Notes under the pieces: model-generated
Database searches by the model: none
Told to the model about the DNA's origin: nothing
Seen by the model: the letters and a program-made list of their open reading frames with translations, nothing else
Source: Nelumbo lutea
Taxonomy: Eukaryota; Streptophyta; Magnoliopsida; Proteales; Nelumbonaceae
Length of the DNA: 64,000 nt
Assembly: GCA_022828595.1 (NCBI GenBank)
Contig: JAKGHH010000002.1
Location: forward strand, 81,378,383-81,442,382
Reading direction: 5' to 3'
In this document: positions 23,770-36,810 of the stretch, piece by piece
How positions within the stretch are numbered: position 1 is the stretch's first letter
How the letters are laid out: each line of letters starts with the position of its first letter
Translations under genes and position numbers: made by a program

Positions 23770-24263
23770 ATGGAGCAAACTAGAGGTGAGATGAAACAAT
23801 CTATAGATTCCGGGTTTGGACTGGGAGGGTCCTTGGAGACTCCGCTGGGGACAATAACCTCAGTGAAGTTAGATGAGACTAATTATCTGGCATGGTCTCA
23901 AACATTTAAGATTCATGTCTATAGGGGTACATCACTAAGAGTAAGAAGCAACCTAAGGAGAATGACCCTACCTGTAAAAGGTGGATGCAGGAAAACTATA
24001 CTGTTGTAAGTTGGTTAGTCAATTCCATGCAACCTCTTATCAGCCAGCAATATTTTTGGATGGAGACTACAAAGGAGGTGTAAGACAATGTCACAGAGAC
24101 CTATTCCTAGAAATTGAATGTTTCTAGGGCCTACAAGCTGAAGAATGGTGTAAATAATTTAAGACAATGGGAGAAACCTTTGGTTGTTTACTTCTTCATG
24201 CTGAAATCTCTTTGACAGGAGATTGACTTGATGGAGACTTTTGTGTGGGAGTGTACTAAAGAT
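23770..24263 (+). pseudogene. Copia-1 gag, N-terminal part
   Basis: The frame opens with ATG at 23770. The block 'VKLDETNYLAWSQTFKIHV' (about 23857-23913) is the conserved start of Copia gag. The frame breaks soon after, and the rest runs in other frames until the solo LTR C target site. Confidence 0.8.
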
Positions 24264-24268
24264 GTTAA

Positions 24269-26218
24269 TGTTAGACAGTTTTGTATGCCCTTAGCTTCAA
24301 TCAAAATTGATTTACTTTATGAGTTTATTGTAAATGAATAAAAGTACATATTTGATTCATGTTCCCTTGGTTTGTTTCTGTGTATTACCCTTAAACTGGA
24401 CACTTATTGAGACTCGTGTTAGTTTTGAATGTTCACAGCCAGTGGGTCGGTCTGGGGAGACCTATCCTGACAAGGCTGACACTGTGGTGCCACCAAGCTG
24501 GTTGGGGTGGCTTGTCTCAACTACCGGGGTGAGACCCTAGGCACATACAGTGTGGGATTAATTGAATCTTTGAACTGGACCAGATTTCCAGTATTGCCCT
24601 AGAACTTGGAGATTGATGGGCAAAACTGGAAAGTTACACCCGACCCCTAGACTCGATTATGATACTGCACTAGGTGTCGGATCGGGCTGTCTTTGATGTA
24701 CCAATCAGTGAGATCCTTAGCGGGGGTCAAAACCTGAGTATGTTGGGACAATCCGAGAATTCATCTGAGTGGGTGATCATAGTGACAGGATCAGCCCCTT
24801 TGTCGGACAAAGGTAATGATCGGGGATGCACTCTCACTGTTGGAAACCAAGACTGCCTGCAGCCGATTTCAACCGTTGAAATTTGTTTTGCAAAATATAT
24901 TTTATATGAGATATAAAAGTATATATATTATGGTTTCTAAAATGTTTGCAAAAGGGTTTTAATTCCCGGGATCCATATAAGCAGAGAGTGCAGCACTGTT
25001 CCTTGCAGCCGAGGGAGAGGTCATCTCTTGTCGGGCAGTGTATGATCATAATGGGCTGAGAGGTTAAGTGTAAGACCATTGAGGATAATACCTGATGGGC
25101 TAATCTTACATCTGCCCACAGTCCCTGGGTGTTACAAGGTGGCTTGTCCCAGGGACCACTTAGGGTAAGTGTTGGGCCCATAGAGCCCATTTGATGGGTT
25201 TCAGGGGGTGCACTGTCTTTAACAGTGTATTCGACCAGGCCTTGTAACAAAGGCTGGGCCGAACCCATGTGGCTGATGTGTAGATCAATGCTTGGGTCCC
25301 ACGCCATACAAGGAAGCCCAACTAGGTAGCAGTTAGGAAGGTTAAGTGAGCACATGAGCTTGATGGGCCTAAAGCCCATTTCGAACTGGGCTATTAATTT
25401 AGTTAATTAAAGGGGCGAATTCTGAGATGGATTAGCAGTTAGGATAGGGTCTTAATCCTATCCACTCAGAGAGTCCAGATCTGAATGTGATTCAGATCTA
25501 GAAACCTCCTAATAAGATTATGATAAAGCTAATATAATCTGCAGATAAAATAAGGGTTTATCCTTATCATTAGAAGAGAAAGCTGATCCAAATATGATTT
25601 GGATAAGCACCTCCTAATGGGATTAGGAGCTGATCTTTTCAAGTTAACAAAAAGAATGAGGGGGCGACAGCCTTGAAAGAGAACAAGAAACACTTCAGAT
25701 CCTCTTTAGTGCTGAAATCAAGAAGAGAGAATTCTGCACCCTGCGAATACTCTCTTGCCGCCTCCCTGCTCTTGCCGCCCTGTTTGCCAGTTCGATCTCC
25801 AGCTGTGGGAGAAGTCAAGATTGGATCTTGACATCAATTCTTTGAGAAATGATTGAAAAGGAAGCTGTACTCACGTTCCATACTGCTGTTTCTTGCGAAG
25901 GACAGAGTTCTTGGGGAAGAACACTGCTGATTCTGCTCCATCCTGCACTGCGCCATCTTCAGTGGAAGCAGTCTTTGGATCCTTTCTTGGGCGTGAACAC
26001 CTTCGTTGGGAGATATTGCTTCTCCGTATCAGGTATCATTCTCTCCCATTCCTTTTGGTTCAGATCTGGTTCAGTTTAAGGTTCAAGATTTATCCTTGAA
26101 AATATGATTTTCTAAATAGGGAATGTGATTCCCAGTTGAAGGGAGAGAAAAATTTTTGAAATTCGCCCCTTATTCCGCAATCTTTGGGCGTCCATGTGAT
26201 GGATCTCTCAACCCTTCA
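24269..26218 (+). mobile_element. Solo LTR, family S, copy C
   Basis: The ends are TGTTAGACAGT and ..CTCAACCCTTCA, and the flanks are a perfect 5-bp duplication GTTAA (24264-24268 and 26219-26223). It interrupts the gag gene of Copia-1. No internal sequence remains, consistent with LTR-LTR recombination. It is of the longer subtype; the TATA box seen in copies A, D and E is mutated here (near 25650). Confidence 0.95.
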
Positions 26219-28440
26219 GTTAAGACTCATAAGAAGTTCGTGGAGAGGAATCGAGAGTTTAAGTTCCTCACTGGACTCAATCTTGAGTATGATATTGTTA
26301 GACAGAACATTCTAGCAAAGGACGAGATACCCTTATCTCAAGCTTATGCCATGGTTAGCAATGAGTAGAGTATGACACATGTGCAAGTTGCAAAAGTCTC
26401 AACTGATCACTTTGTCAATGCTAGGATGAAGCGAAGGGCTATCACTAAGAAAGATAAAGTATGCGACTATTGCAAAAAAGCTAAGCACACGAAGGGTACT
26501 TGCTAGAAGCTACATCCAAAGCATATACCTCCTAGATTCAAGAACAATAATAATGGTAAGAAGATTGAAACTAGAAAAGGTGCCAATGCCAATGTAGCCA
26601 CCTCTTCTGAAGTTGAAAAAGGTTCCAGTGATGAAAAAATAATGGGAGAATAGCTTGAAGTTGCCAAAGCATAGTATGAGAAGTATGACCGACTCATCAA
26701 CCACTTATAATCTACTACTACAACTACTACCTTCTCAGGAAATTGTTCCTCTTTTGCCTATGCCCATTCAGGTATTCATGCTACTGTGAACCATGCTTCT
26801 ATCTTAGGCAATCATAGGATCCCTAAGATAATTGACTTTAGTGCATCTACATATGACTAGTGTGTCTTGTTTATTTTCTACTTACCAGCTTTTATTTGGT
26901 CGAGACAAGATCTCCCTCGTTGATGGTTTCCTTGCTCCTATCCCTGGCAAGGGAAACATAAGAGCTTCACATACTCTCACCTTATCTTCAGTTCTTCATG
27001 TTCCTAAACTTAACATTAATTTGCTATTGGTTAGTAATTAAAAAAAAAAAAATCCTTGAACTACAATGTAATCTTTTTCTGTTCTTACTGTTTATTTCAA
27101 GACAATTTCAAAAGGTGATTGGGAGTGACCATGAGGGGAATGGAATATACCTATTGGACATGCCTAAACAAAGTCAAGTATCACCACAAGGAGAAGCTTT
27201 TGGTTCTAATGTGTCAGTTTGTCAAAGTTAGTCAATCGCATTATGTTACGTCAATATCGTCCAGGACATCTTTCTTTTTCTTCATTAAGTCTTTTGTTTC
27301 CAACTTTGTTTAAGCAAACTAAATTGTCAAGTTTACATTATGAGTCATGTGAATTGTCAAAGCATTATAGAAACTCTTATCCTACAAATTATAAAAAAAA
27401 ATCTACAATTCCTTTTCACATTGTTCACTCTGTTGTATGGGGGACATACCATTTACCTTGCATTGGTTGTTATAAATATGTTATTCTATTTATTGAAGAC
27501 TTTTCTCATTATACTTGGCTTTACTTTAAATGTGCTTATGTTGAAGCACCTAAGCTTGTAAAGCAATTTCATGAATTTATGCTTACCAAATTTGATACCC
27601 AGATCAAAATATTCAGATCAAACAACGTTGAGGAATATTTTTAGAAGCACCTTACTTCATATTTTGAGAAATTTGGGATTATGCCTTAGAATTCTTGTCC
27701 ATGTACTCCAAAGCAAAATGGAGTGGCAAAGAGAAAGAATCAACATGTTGTTGAAGTAGCTAGGAGCATTCTTTTTGCCTTCCATCTTATTAACTGCATG
27801 CCTTAAATCTTGGGGTTCAAATCTCTCTTCGTTGTTTTGTTCCCTAAGGGTGAGGTGTTTCTTGTTCCTTTGCGCATTTTTTGGTTACACATGTTATATC
27901 CATGTTCCCAGCTCTCAAAGATATAAATTTGAACCTAATGCTCGAAAGTGTATTTTTCTAGGGTATGCCTCAACACAAAAGGGTTATTGCTATTTTGTTT
28001 CCATGGATGTCACATTTGCATGGTCACTTCCTTTTTATGGTCATTCTCTTGAAGGAAAGCATTCTATTAAGTTGTTTGTTTCACCACTTCCTCTGCCTTC
28101 TCCTATTGATTTAGGGTTGAATCCCCTATGGTTCCTTATATTCCATTGGCATAGTCCTTGTCTCCCAGTTCCCCCATTCCTACTCCTCCTAGGATATGCC
28201 TCCACACAAAAGGGTTATTGCTATTTTGATCCCACTACTGGCATCCATTTTAATTCCATGGATGTCACCTTAGCAGAGTCACTTCCTTTTTATGGTCATT
28301 CCCCTAAGGGGAGCATTCTATTAAGTTGTTTGCCTCACCACTAACTCTACCTCCTGTTGACCTTGGGGTTGAATTCCCTATGGTTCCTTCTGTCCCATTT
28401 GCGTAATCATCATCTTCCAGTTCTCCCATTTATGCTCCTC
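26219..28440 (+). pseudogene. Copia-1 gag end, CCHC knuckle, protease and integrase region
   Basis: After the solo LTR, gag resumes ('EFKFLTGLNLEYDIVRQNIL' near 26249-26308). A zinc knuckle C-x2-C-x4-H-x4-C is readable at about 26461-26505. A broken protease/gag-pre-integrase segment follows at 26800-27290. The integrase core lies at about 27290-27780, with residues such as 'KIFRSNNVEEYF' and 'QNGVAKRKN'. A duplicated stretch near 27955-28090 and 28190-28330 ('GYASTQKGYCYF' twice) shows an internal duplication. Many stops interrupt it. Confidence 0.75.
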
Positions 28441-28449
28441 CACCTACTT

Positions 28450-29294
28450 TTCTTTTTATCAATAACAGAATGTTTTATTAGATTACAAAAATTGTGAAAC
28501 TTTGAGTACAATAGAGGAGAGGTAAAATATGTTAACTCCCCCACAACAGAGAACAAGAAGGAAAGCTAAAAAGTGGCCCAAAACAAAGAATCCTTAAGCA
28601 CCCCTTGCTTGGCTAACCCATCAGCCATGGAATTAGCACTTCTCTTCACCCAGCTCTACTTCACCTCAACATCCCTACTCAGCCATTTAAATTTTTTCTT
28701 TTCATTTCGGTAGCTCCAAAAACCATTGTTGTCTTCCTTCAGCCACTTAATTACCACCTCCGAATCCCCTTCAATGATCAAGCACCGAATGTTTAATTCT
28801 CTTGCTCTTTTGATTCCTTCCAAAGCTACTAAAATCTCTTGCCTAAGAGAGTCACCCTCACAAATAGGGCCAAAGAACATAGCAAAAATAATCCCAGCCT
28901 CATTTCTGAAAACTCCTCCAATCCCAGAAGGCCCAGGATTCCTTAAGCTACAACCATCAAAATTCAGTTTCATGAATCCTATAGGAGGGGGGGACCAAGA
29001 AGGTCTAGAGGTCATTTTGCACTGAGCCGAGGTAGCAACTTCTTTCCACTTTCTCAAAAGATCAGCCAATGGAGAACTCTGAAAAAAGCTCCAAAGATTT
29101 CAGCCGATGACTGACCCTTAAGTGTATCAATTCAGTTAAATTCTCCATATAGATCTTTCCTTGTCTGAAAAAAGTCTAGAGTTCCTATCTTCCCACACGG
29201 ACCAGCACAAAGCTGCTCTAATGCTTCTCCACATGATCTTCCCTCTTTTCTTAGGCCATCTAGAGAACGAGGGAGAGAACAAGCTTTGCAAACT
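28450..29294 (-). mobile_element. 5'-truncated LINE insertion (RNase H-like end)
   Basis: On the minus strand this is the 3' end of a LINE of the same family as the full-length copy at 44407-51349. It contains an RNase H-like domain, open from 29069 to 28656, with 'MKLNFDGCSLRNPGPSGIGG' and 'IEGDSEVVIKWL' blocks, then a short 3' UTR ending ..TTATTGATAAAAAG. The piece upstream of the open frame (about 29130-29294) reads as the end of the zinc-binding region. The 9-bp flanks CACCTACTT (28441-28449 and 29295-29303) look like a target-site duplication. It cuts Copia-1 between integrase and reverse transcriptase. Confidence 0.8.
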
Positions 29295-29303
29295 CACCTA
29301 CTT

Positions 29304-30182
29304 GTCCTCCAGTTTTCACTATTCATCCTATTGTTCAGATGTGGTACTAAAGACAAAGGCTACAACATGAACAGGTTATTCCCCCATCTACAATTAAGCC
29401 TCAAACAGTCCCAAGCTCCTAGACAGGTCTTTTACCACCTGTTCTAGAACCTTCCTTCCCAAACTTAGACCTACCTATAGCTGTGAGAAAGGGTAAGAAA
29501 AAATGTACGACACACTATATCTCCGAAAACCTTTCTTATAGTCTGTTGTCACCATCCTATTATTTTTTCTTAGCCTCTTCCTCTCCACCTATACCCAAGT
29601 GAGTTACAGAGGCCTTGTCTAAGCCATAATGGAGAGAGGCTATAAGAACTAAAATAAAAGCACTTAACAAATATAATACCTAGGATAGTGTGGATTTGCT
29701 TCATCGAAAGAAACCAATGGGATGTAAGTGGGTGTCCACCATCAAGTATCATGCTGACAACACCATTGAGAGGTATATGGAGTTGATTATATGTAAACCT
29801 TCTCGCCAATTGCTAAAATGACCTCAATGAGAGTTATGTTGCCCTTGGCAATGAGTTCTGATTGGTCGTAATATCAGTTTGATGTTAAGAATGCCTTCTT
29901 AAATGGAGACTTAACCGAAGAGGTATATGCCACTTGACTCACTTCCTTCAAGCATACATAAGGAAATGTAGGGCAAATTGTGCAAATTGAAGAAATCCCT
30001 TTATGGCCTCAAGCAATCCCCACAAGCTTGGTTTAATAGATTTAGAACTGCACTTGTTGAGTTTGGCTACACACAAACATAGTTTGACCATACCTCGTTT
30101 GTTAAGAGGAGAGGTACTCAAATTACATTCCTTATTGTTTATGTTGATGATATTGGGGTTACAAGCAGTGATACAAAGGAAG
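29304..30182 (+). pseudogene. Copia-1 reverse transcriptase, first part
   Basis: Broken frames spell the Copia reverse transcriptase: 'GCKWV' near 29720, '[16 protein letters not shown]' near 29998-30045, and 'YVDD' at about 30139-30150. It stops at the Copia-2 target site GGAAG (30178-30182) and resumes at 37530. Confidence 0.8.
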
Positions 30183-30482
30183 TGTTAGGTTGAAGGTTTT
30201 CATGTATCGATGGTTCGGCTGATAAGAGTTCTTATTAGCCTGTATTTGAGTTTAAGTTGTTATGTACTGGGCCTGTGTTAATGGGCCTAAGTTTGTTTAG
30301 TGTTTTAAATTGTCTGGGTGTCCCATCACTAATCAGGGGGATTCCAGTCATTTCCTGTAACATTGTACTGTACTCTAATATAAATAATAGTACTGTCGAT
30401 TGGGTCATTCAGTTCGACATTCTCAGCATCTCTTGGTCTTCTCCTCTCTTCTACTGCTTCGGCTACAGCATTTCAGCTTTCA
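30183..30482 (+). repeat. Copia-2 5' LTR
   Basis: It has TG..CA ends and a TATA-like 'CTAATATAAATAATAG' near 30374-30389. It is followed directly by the tRNA-Met primer site. Confidence 0.94.
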
Positions 30483-31060
30483 TGGTATCAGAGCATTAAG
30501 CACCTTCCTAGTTACAGCCGACGCCATCTCTTCTCTCTTGCTGTCTTTCTTTTCTTTTTTTATCTGGGTTGCTGCCGTGAAACCCTAGGGTTGTAGGAGA
30601 ACAACACAAGGTTCGAACCTAGGGTTTCCCTTGGTTGTAGGGCGCAAGGGAAGTAAGACCCAGAAGTTGATGTCCTACTAGACTGTTTCTAGTAGTTAGT
30701 AGCTATTCGGCTACTAAAAGAGGTCTGTATATGACAGACCTAGTTGAGGACTGATTTCAGCAGTCCTAGTATTGGCCGTAAGGGGGAGAACTCTCTTTAC
30801 AGTTACAGTGCTCGAAGCTCAAGTGAAGTCTGAATAGCACAATGGTGGAGAGCCCTCAGTTTCAGGTCGGTTACCAGCCCAGAACACCTCATTTGCTGCT
30901 GCAACTGAACTGCTTCTGAACTGTGACAGTCTCGGCAAGTCTGAAACAGTGTTGCGAGCTGTCAGAACCTTCTTCGATTCTGCAACTAGTCTCTTTTTCA
31001 GCACTGTGATCTCTTCGGCTAGTCTTAAATAGTGTCATCTACACAGAGGCTGCAGTCAAG

Positions 31061-31875
31061 ATGTCTTCAATATCCGAAGAGGTTTCTTCTAGGGATAACA
31101 GGCCTGCTACAAGGTCTTCAAATCTAGAAAACCCTAATCTATACAGCTTGCAGATTACAAGTGTGCTACTGGATGAATACAACTTCAGGGAGTGGTCCGT
31201 TTCTGCAATGCTTTTTATTACTTCCCATGATTTCACAGGCTACTTAAATGGGAACAAGATGGAACCTAAGGTTGGCAGTGCAGAGTATGTTGTGTGGTGT
31301 AAGGAGAATGCCACAGTTACGTCTTGGTTGCTTGCCTCTATGACTCCTCGGGTTGCCAGGACTGTTCATCACTTTCCTACAGCAGCCAAGATTTGGGAAA
31401 AGGTGTCTAAGACCTATGGACAGAAGAAAAACAATGCTAGAATCTAAGATTGAATCAAGACATTGCTACCTTAAGGCAAGGGGATATGACAAGTCTCTGG
31501 AAGGTCTTTGGGAAGAACTTGACCATCACTTGATATTGGATTGGGAAAATGCCAGGGACAAGGAGAAACATGATAAGCAGATTGAAGAGAGCAGAGCCTT
31601 TAAGTTCTTGGCTGGCCTGGACCCAGTGTATGAGGGTATAAGATCACAAATTCTAGGGAGAGATGAATTGCCCGAGTTACACCATGATTATTATCTGGTG
31701 AGGAATGAAGAAGTTAGGAGAAAGGAAATGCAAATGACTCTCAGACTCAACAAACTAAATAATTTGGAGAACATTCAGCCCTGGTCTCTACTAAGGGAAA
31801 CAGACATCCAGACAAGAAGCACCTTAAGTGCACTCATTGTGGTGGTGAGAGACATGTAAAAGAAAAGTGTTGGGT
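31061..31875 (+). pseudogene. Copia-2 gag (frameshifted) with CCHC knuckle
   Basis: Gag starts at ATG 31061 and is open to about 31447 ('LLDEYNFREWSVSAML' block). It continues in another frame to 31859 with the 'FKFLAGLDPVYEGIRSQILG' block. A CCHC knuckle reading 'CTHCGGERHVKEKC' lies at about 31827-31870 in a third frame. At least two frameshifts break it. Confidence 0.85.
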
Positions 31876-32799
31876 CCTGTATCCTCACCTGAAGCCAGCT
31901 GCATTGAGAAAGGACAAGAAGCAACAGAAAGGTCATGCGGAGGTGGGAATCTTGTCACCAGCAACAATGGTGACAATTCACAAAATATACCAACAGTGTC
32001 TTCTTCTCCTATGGGGCAGGTTGTTGATTCCTCTGGAGCTGGTGCTTTGGGCTTCACTGCTAGTGAGGTAGAGGTCCTTAGTCAGGCATTAGCCCGTCTA
32101 AGGAATAATTCTTTTGCTTCCACCTCTCTTGCCAGATCAGATACAGTCTCTGCTTTTAGTGCAACTAGCTCTATTGACTCTACTTGTTGGGTTATTGATT
32201 CCGGTGCAACTAACCACATGACACATATGTCCTCCTTATTCTCTTCATATCATTTGTTGTCTGGTCAGAATAAGATGAGAGTTGCTGACGGGTCTTTCTC
32301 CACCATCTCTGGAAAGGGGGTGGTTGACCTAAGCAAGGACCTCTCTCTTAAATCAGTTCTACATGTTCCCAATCTTACCTCAAATCTTTTGTCTGTTTCA
32401 AAACTTACCAAAAATTTGAATTGTAGTGTAACCTTTTTTCCTACTCATTGTGTCTTCTAGGACAGATTGACGAGGAGAACGATTGGGAGCGGTCATGAGT
32501 ATGGAGGCCTCTACTATTTTGATGCAAACATCGATTCATCCTTACAAGCATCTGCTGCTAGTAGTCCGGAGAGTGTGGAGTCAATAGCTAGGTTGCATCT
32601 GTGGGATGTTAGGCTAGGTCATTTGTCTTTCTCTTCATTAGAAATGTTGTTTCCCGAATTGTTTAAGGGCATTTCAAGTTAGAGTTTAATCTGTGAAGTA
32701 TGTCAAATGTCAAAACAATGTAGAACTGTTTATCCAATTTCCAGTAATGAAATTCGAGCTCCTTTTGATTTGGTTCATTCTGATGTTTGGGGCCCTTCA
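31876..32799 (+). pseudogene. Copia-2 protease, gag-pre-integrase and integrase start
   Basis: An open stretch to 32460 contains the protease active-site phrase 'WVIDSGATNHMT' at about 32188-32223. The gag-pre-integrase segment (to 32682) has 'LHLWDVRLGHLS'. After a stop, the integrase zinc-binding part and the start of its core ('DLVHSDVWGP') run up to the solo LTR D target site at 32795-32799. Confidence 0.85.
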
Positions 32800-34728
32800 T
32801 GTTAGACAGTTTTGTATGCCCTTAGCTTCAATCAAGATGATGTACTTTATGAATTTATTGTAAATGAATAAAATGCATATTTGATTCATGTTCCCTTGGT
32901 ATGTTTCTGTGTAATACCCTTAAACTAGACACTTAATGAGACTCGTGTTAGTTTAGAATGTTCACAGCCAGTGGGTCGGTCTAGGGAGACCTATCCTGAC
33001 AAGGCTGACACTGTGGTGCCACCAAGTCAGTTGGGGTGGCCTGTCTCAGCTGGTAGGGTGAGACCCTAGGCACATACAGTGTAGGATTAATTGAATCTTT
33101 GAACTGGACCAGATTTTAAATATTGCCTTGGACCTTGGAGATTGATGGGCAAAACTGGAAAGTTGCACCCGACCCCTAGACTCGATTATGATACTGCACT
33201 AGGTGTCGGATTGGGCTGTCTTTGATGTACCAATCAGTGAGATCCTTAGCGGGGGTCAAAACCTGAGTATGTTGGGACATTCTGAGAATTCATCTGAGTG
33301 GGTGATCATAGTGGCAAGATCAACCCCTTTGTCGGACAAAGGTAATGATCAGGGATGCAATCTCACTGATGGAATCTCAATCGTTGAGATTTGTTTTGCA
33401 AAATATATTTTATATGAGATATAAAAGTATATATATTATGGTTTCTAAAAGGTTTGCAAAAGGTTTTAATTCCCGGGATCCATATAAGCAGAGAGTGCAA
33501 CACTGTTCCTTGTAGCCGAGGGAGAGGTCATCTCTTGTCGGGCAGTGTATGATCATTATGGGCTGAGAGGTTAAGTGTAAGACCATCGAGGATAATGCCT
33601 GATGGGCTAATCTTGCATCTGCCCATAGTCCCTGGGTGTTACAAGGTGGCTTGGCCCAGGGACCACTTAGGGTAAGTGTTGGGCCCATAGAGACCATGAG
33701 ATGGTTTTCAGGGGGTGCACTGTCCATAATAGAGTATTCTGCCAGGCCTTGTAACAAAGGCTAGGCCGAACCCATGTCGCTGATATGTAGATCAATGTTA
33801 GGGTCCCACGCCATACAAGGAAGCCCAACTGGGCAGCAGTTTGGAAGGCTAAATGAATACATAACCTTAAACGGGCCTTAAGCCCATTTCGAACTGGGCT
33901 AATTTGATTAGTCTCTTAAAGGGCGAATTCTGAGATGGATCAGCTGATAGGATTGAGCCCAAACCCTATCCACTTAGAGAGTCCAAGATCTAAATAAGAT
34001 TTAGATCTGGAAGCCTCCTAATTAGATTAGGAGATGGCTGATCTAATATGTAGATAAGATAAGGGTTATCCCTTATTACTTAAAGGGACTTCTAATCCAA
34101 ATATGATTTGGGTTAGCAACTCCTAATGGGATTAGGAGTTGATCCCTTTGAGATTATAAAAGGAGGGGGCGGTAGCCTTTAGACATGCAATGCAATCCAC
34201 AGATCCTTGTCTTCAGAGCTGAGATTACAAGAAGAGAGAATTCTGCACCCTGCAAATACTCTCTTGCCGCCTCCTTCCTACAGCCGCCGCTTCCAGCAGT
34301 TCGATCTCCAGTTCTTGGGAGAAATCAAGATTTGATCTTGATAACGATCTTTTGGAGAAAAGATTGGTTGGAGTTGTATTCACAAGCCACCCAGTTGATT
34401 CTTGCGAAGGGTCAAGTTCTTTTGGAAGAACACTGTTGATTCTACTTCACCCTGCACTGCGCCATCTTGAGTGGGAGCAGATTTTGGATTTTTCCTTGGG
34501 CGTGAACACCTCCATTGGGAGATACTACTTCTTTGTATCAGGTATTATCCCTCCCTACTCCTTTTGGTTCAGATCTGGTTCGGTTTATGGTTCAAGAATG
34601 ATCCTTGAAAATATGATTTTCTAAATAGGGAATTCGATTCCCAATTGAAGGGAGAAAAAAATTTTTGAAATTCGCCCCCTTGTTCCGCAATCTTTGGGCG
34701 TCCATGTGATGGATATCCTATCCCTTCA
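32800..34728 (+). mobile_element. Solo LTR, family S, copy D (nested in Copia-2)
   Basis: The ends are TGTTAGACAGT and ..CTATCCCTTCA. The flanks are a perfect duplication CTTCA (32795-32799 and 34729-34733), placed exactly in the integrase core between 'DVWGP' and the next conserved segment. A TATA box (TATAAAAG) lies at 34155-34162. It is the youngest layer of the nest at this site. It is of the longer subtype and has no internal domain. Confidence 0.96.
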
Positions 34729-34733
34729 CTTCA

Positions 34734-35904
34734 CTCATTGTTTCCATTGATGACTTCCGTTACTTTATCAGTTTTATTGACCACTATTCTCGATGCACAT
34801 GGATCTACCTGTTAAAAGGACGGGATGAAGTACCACGGATAACTATGGCATTTTGCAAGATGATTGAAACACACTTTGATAAGAAGATTAAGCAATTTCG
34901 GTCAGATAATGCTGCTAAATATTTTGAAAAATCCTTGAACTTATTCATGGAAGATGGTGGCATGTTACATCAATCATCCTGTGCTAATACCCCTCAGCAG
35001 AATGGGGTTGCTGAGCGCAAGAATAGACATCTATTAGAGACAGCTCGAGCCTTACTATTCTAGCATAAAGTTCCCAAGCAATATTGGTCTCAAGCTGTAC
35101 TTACTGCACCATATCTGATATATCGGATGCCACCTAAGGTGTTGGGTATGAAAACCCCTTTCTCTGTTTTGTGTTCCACTCTTCTAGACTTTCCTCTTCC
35201 TCCATGGGTCTTTGGCTGTATATGTTTCATACATGTGAAGGATCCAAAGAAGACCAAGCTGGATCCTAAGGCTACGAAGGGAATATTTTTGGGGTACTCA
35301 TCCTGTCTCCAAGAGAAAATATGTCACCAGATCTCAACCCTATTTCCAGTCTTCTTAGAATCCTCTTCAGGGGGAGACTAGTGGGATGGACGAGGATTCT
35401 CATTCTCCCTCCTTTTTTGTTCCCCTATCTACCTCGGACCTTCCATCCTCTTCTTCTACTCCTAGTTGTGGCATCTCAGGTCAACCTAGTGAGGCTCCCA
35501 CTATGCCGGTTACTTCTCCTGATGTTGCAGATGTCCCTGAAGGCTCTAGTAGGCAACAAAAAGAGATACTCACATACAACAGAAGGAAAAAGGGCCCTCA
35601 ACCTCATGACAACAACCAGTTGGACTTGGATCAATCTGTCTCTGCAATCCAAGGTAATTCCAACTCACATACTTCTGATTTGGATCTTCCTATTGCTCTC
35701 CGTAATCCTATCCGTTCTTGTACCACCCTGCACCCCATTGCTAATTTTGTTTCTTACTCACATTTATCTCCTGCCTATCACTCTTTTGTCTCTACTCTTT
35801 CCCCTGTACGTGTTCCTTCTAGGTACTCGGAGGCCGTGTCTGATCCAAGGTGGAAAGAAGCTATGAATGAAGAGATGAAAGCCTTAATGAAAGCAAGAAC
35901 TTAG
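34734..35904 (+). pseudogene. Copia-2 integrase end and linker
   Basis: The integrase core resumes with 'RYFISFIDHYSRCTWIYLL' and 'IKQFRSDNAAKYF', then 'QQNGVAERKNRHLLETAR' with one stop at about 35061. After a frame change the linker region is open from 35386 to 35904 and ends in TAG where the conserved residue before 'ELV' is normally Trp, a single nonsense change. Confidence 0.82.
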
Positions 35905-36810
35905 GAATTAGTGGATCTGTCAGAGGGGAGGAGCATTGTTGGGTGCAAGTGGGTGTTTACTGTAAAGCACAGGGAGGACGGGTCCATTGAAAGGTATAAG
36001 GCCAGAGTTGTGGCAAAGGGGTTTACTCAAAAAGAAGGAATTGACTACAAAGAAACCTTTGCCCCAGTAGCAAAGCTCAACAAAATTCGGGCTCTATTGT
36101 CACTAGCAGCAAATTTTTCATGGGAACTTCATCAGCTGGATGTGAAGAATGCCTTCCTAAATGGTGACCTTCATGAAAAGGTATTTATGGAACCTCCACC
36201 AGGCTATGACTTTGGTAGAAAGGTGTGTAAACTGAGGAAAGCATTATATGGTTTGAAGCAGTCTCCTCATGCATGGTTTGAGAGGCTTTGTGGGGCCATG
36301 AAGAAAGTGGGGTACACTCAGAGCGGTGCAAACCATACCTTGTTCATAAGGAGACAAGATAGCAAACTTACGGCACTCATTGTTTATGTGGATGATATGG
36401 TGATTACCGGGAATGACTTGGAAGAGATAAAAAGACTGAAGGAGTTTTTAACTCCGAAATTTGAGATCAAAGACTTGGGCCATTTGAGATATTTTCTTGG
36501 GATTGAAGTTGCTAGGTCAAGAGAAAGAATCTACATATGTCAGCGGAAGTATGTTCTTGACCTCCTAGAGGAAACAGGCATGATAAGGTGTAGGCCAGCA
36601 GATACTCCAATAGAACAGAATCATGGCCTACATGAATCAATAGGGGAGGACTACTGTGATAGAGAGAGATACCAAAAATTGGTAGGGAAGCTGATATACT
36701 TATCTCTCACTCGACCAGATATTGCTTATGTTGTGCATGTTGTCAGTCAATTCATGCACTCTCCAAAGATCCCTCATATGAAAGCAGTTGAAAGGATTCT
36801 ATTTGAGACA
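35905..36810 (+). pseudogene. Copia-2 reverse transcriptase, nearly intact
   Basis: About 300 codons are open. Blocks seen in order are 'GCKWVFTVKHREDGSIERYK', 'KARVVAKGFTQKEGIDY', 'DVKNAFLNGDLHE', '[14 protein letters not shown]', 'YVDDMV' (catalytic YVDD near 36388), and 'SLTRPDIAYVV'. This is the best-preserved transposon protein in the window. It is preceded by a nonsense codon, and after 'KAVERIL' (about 36802) a deletion removes the link to RNase H. Confidence 0.88.
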
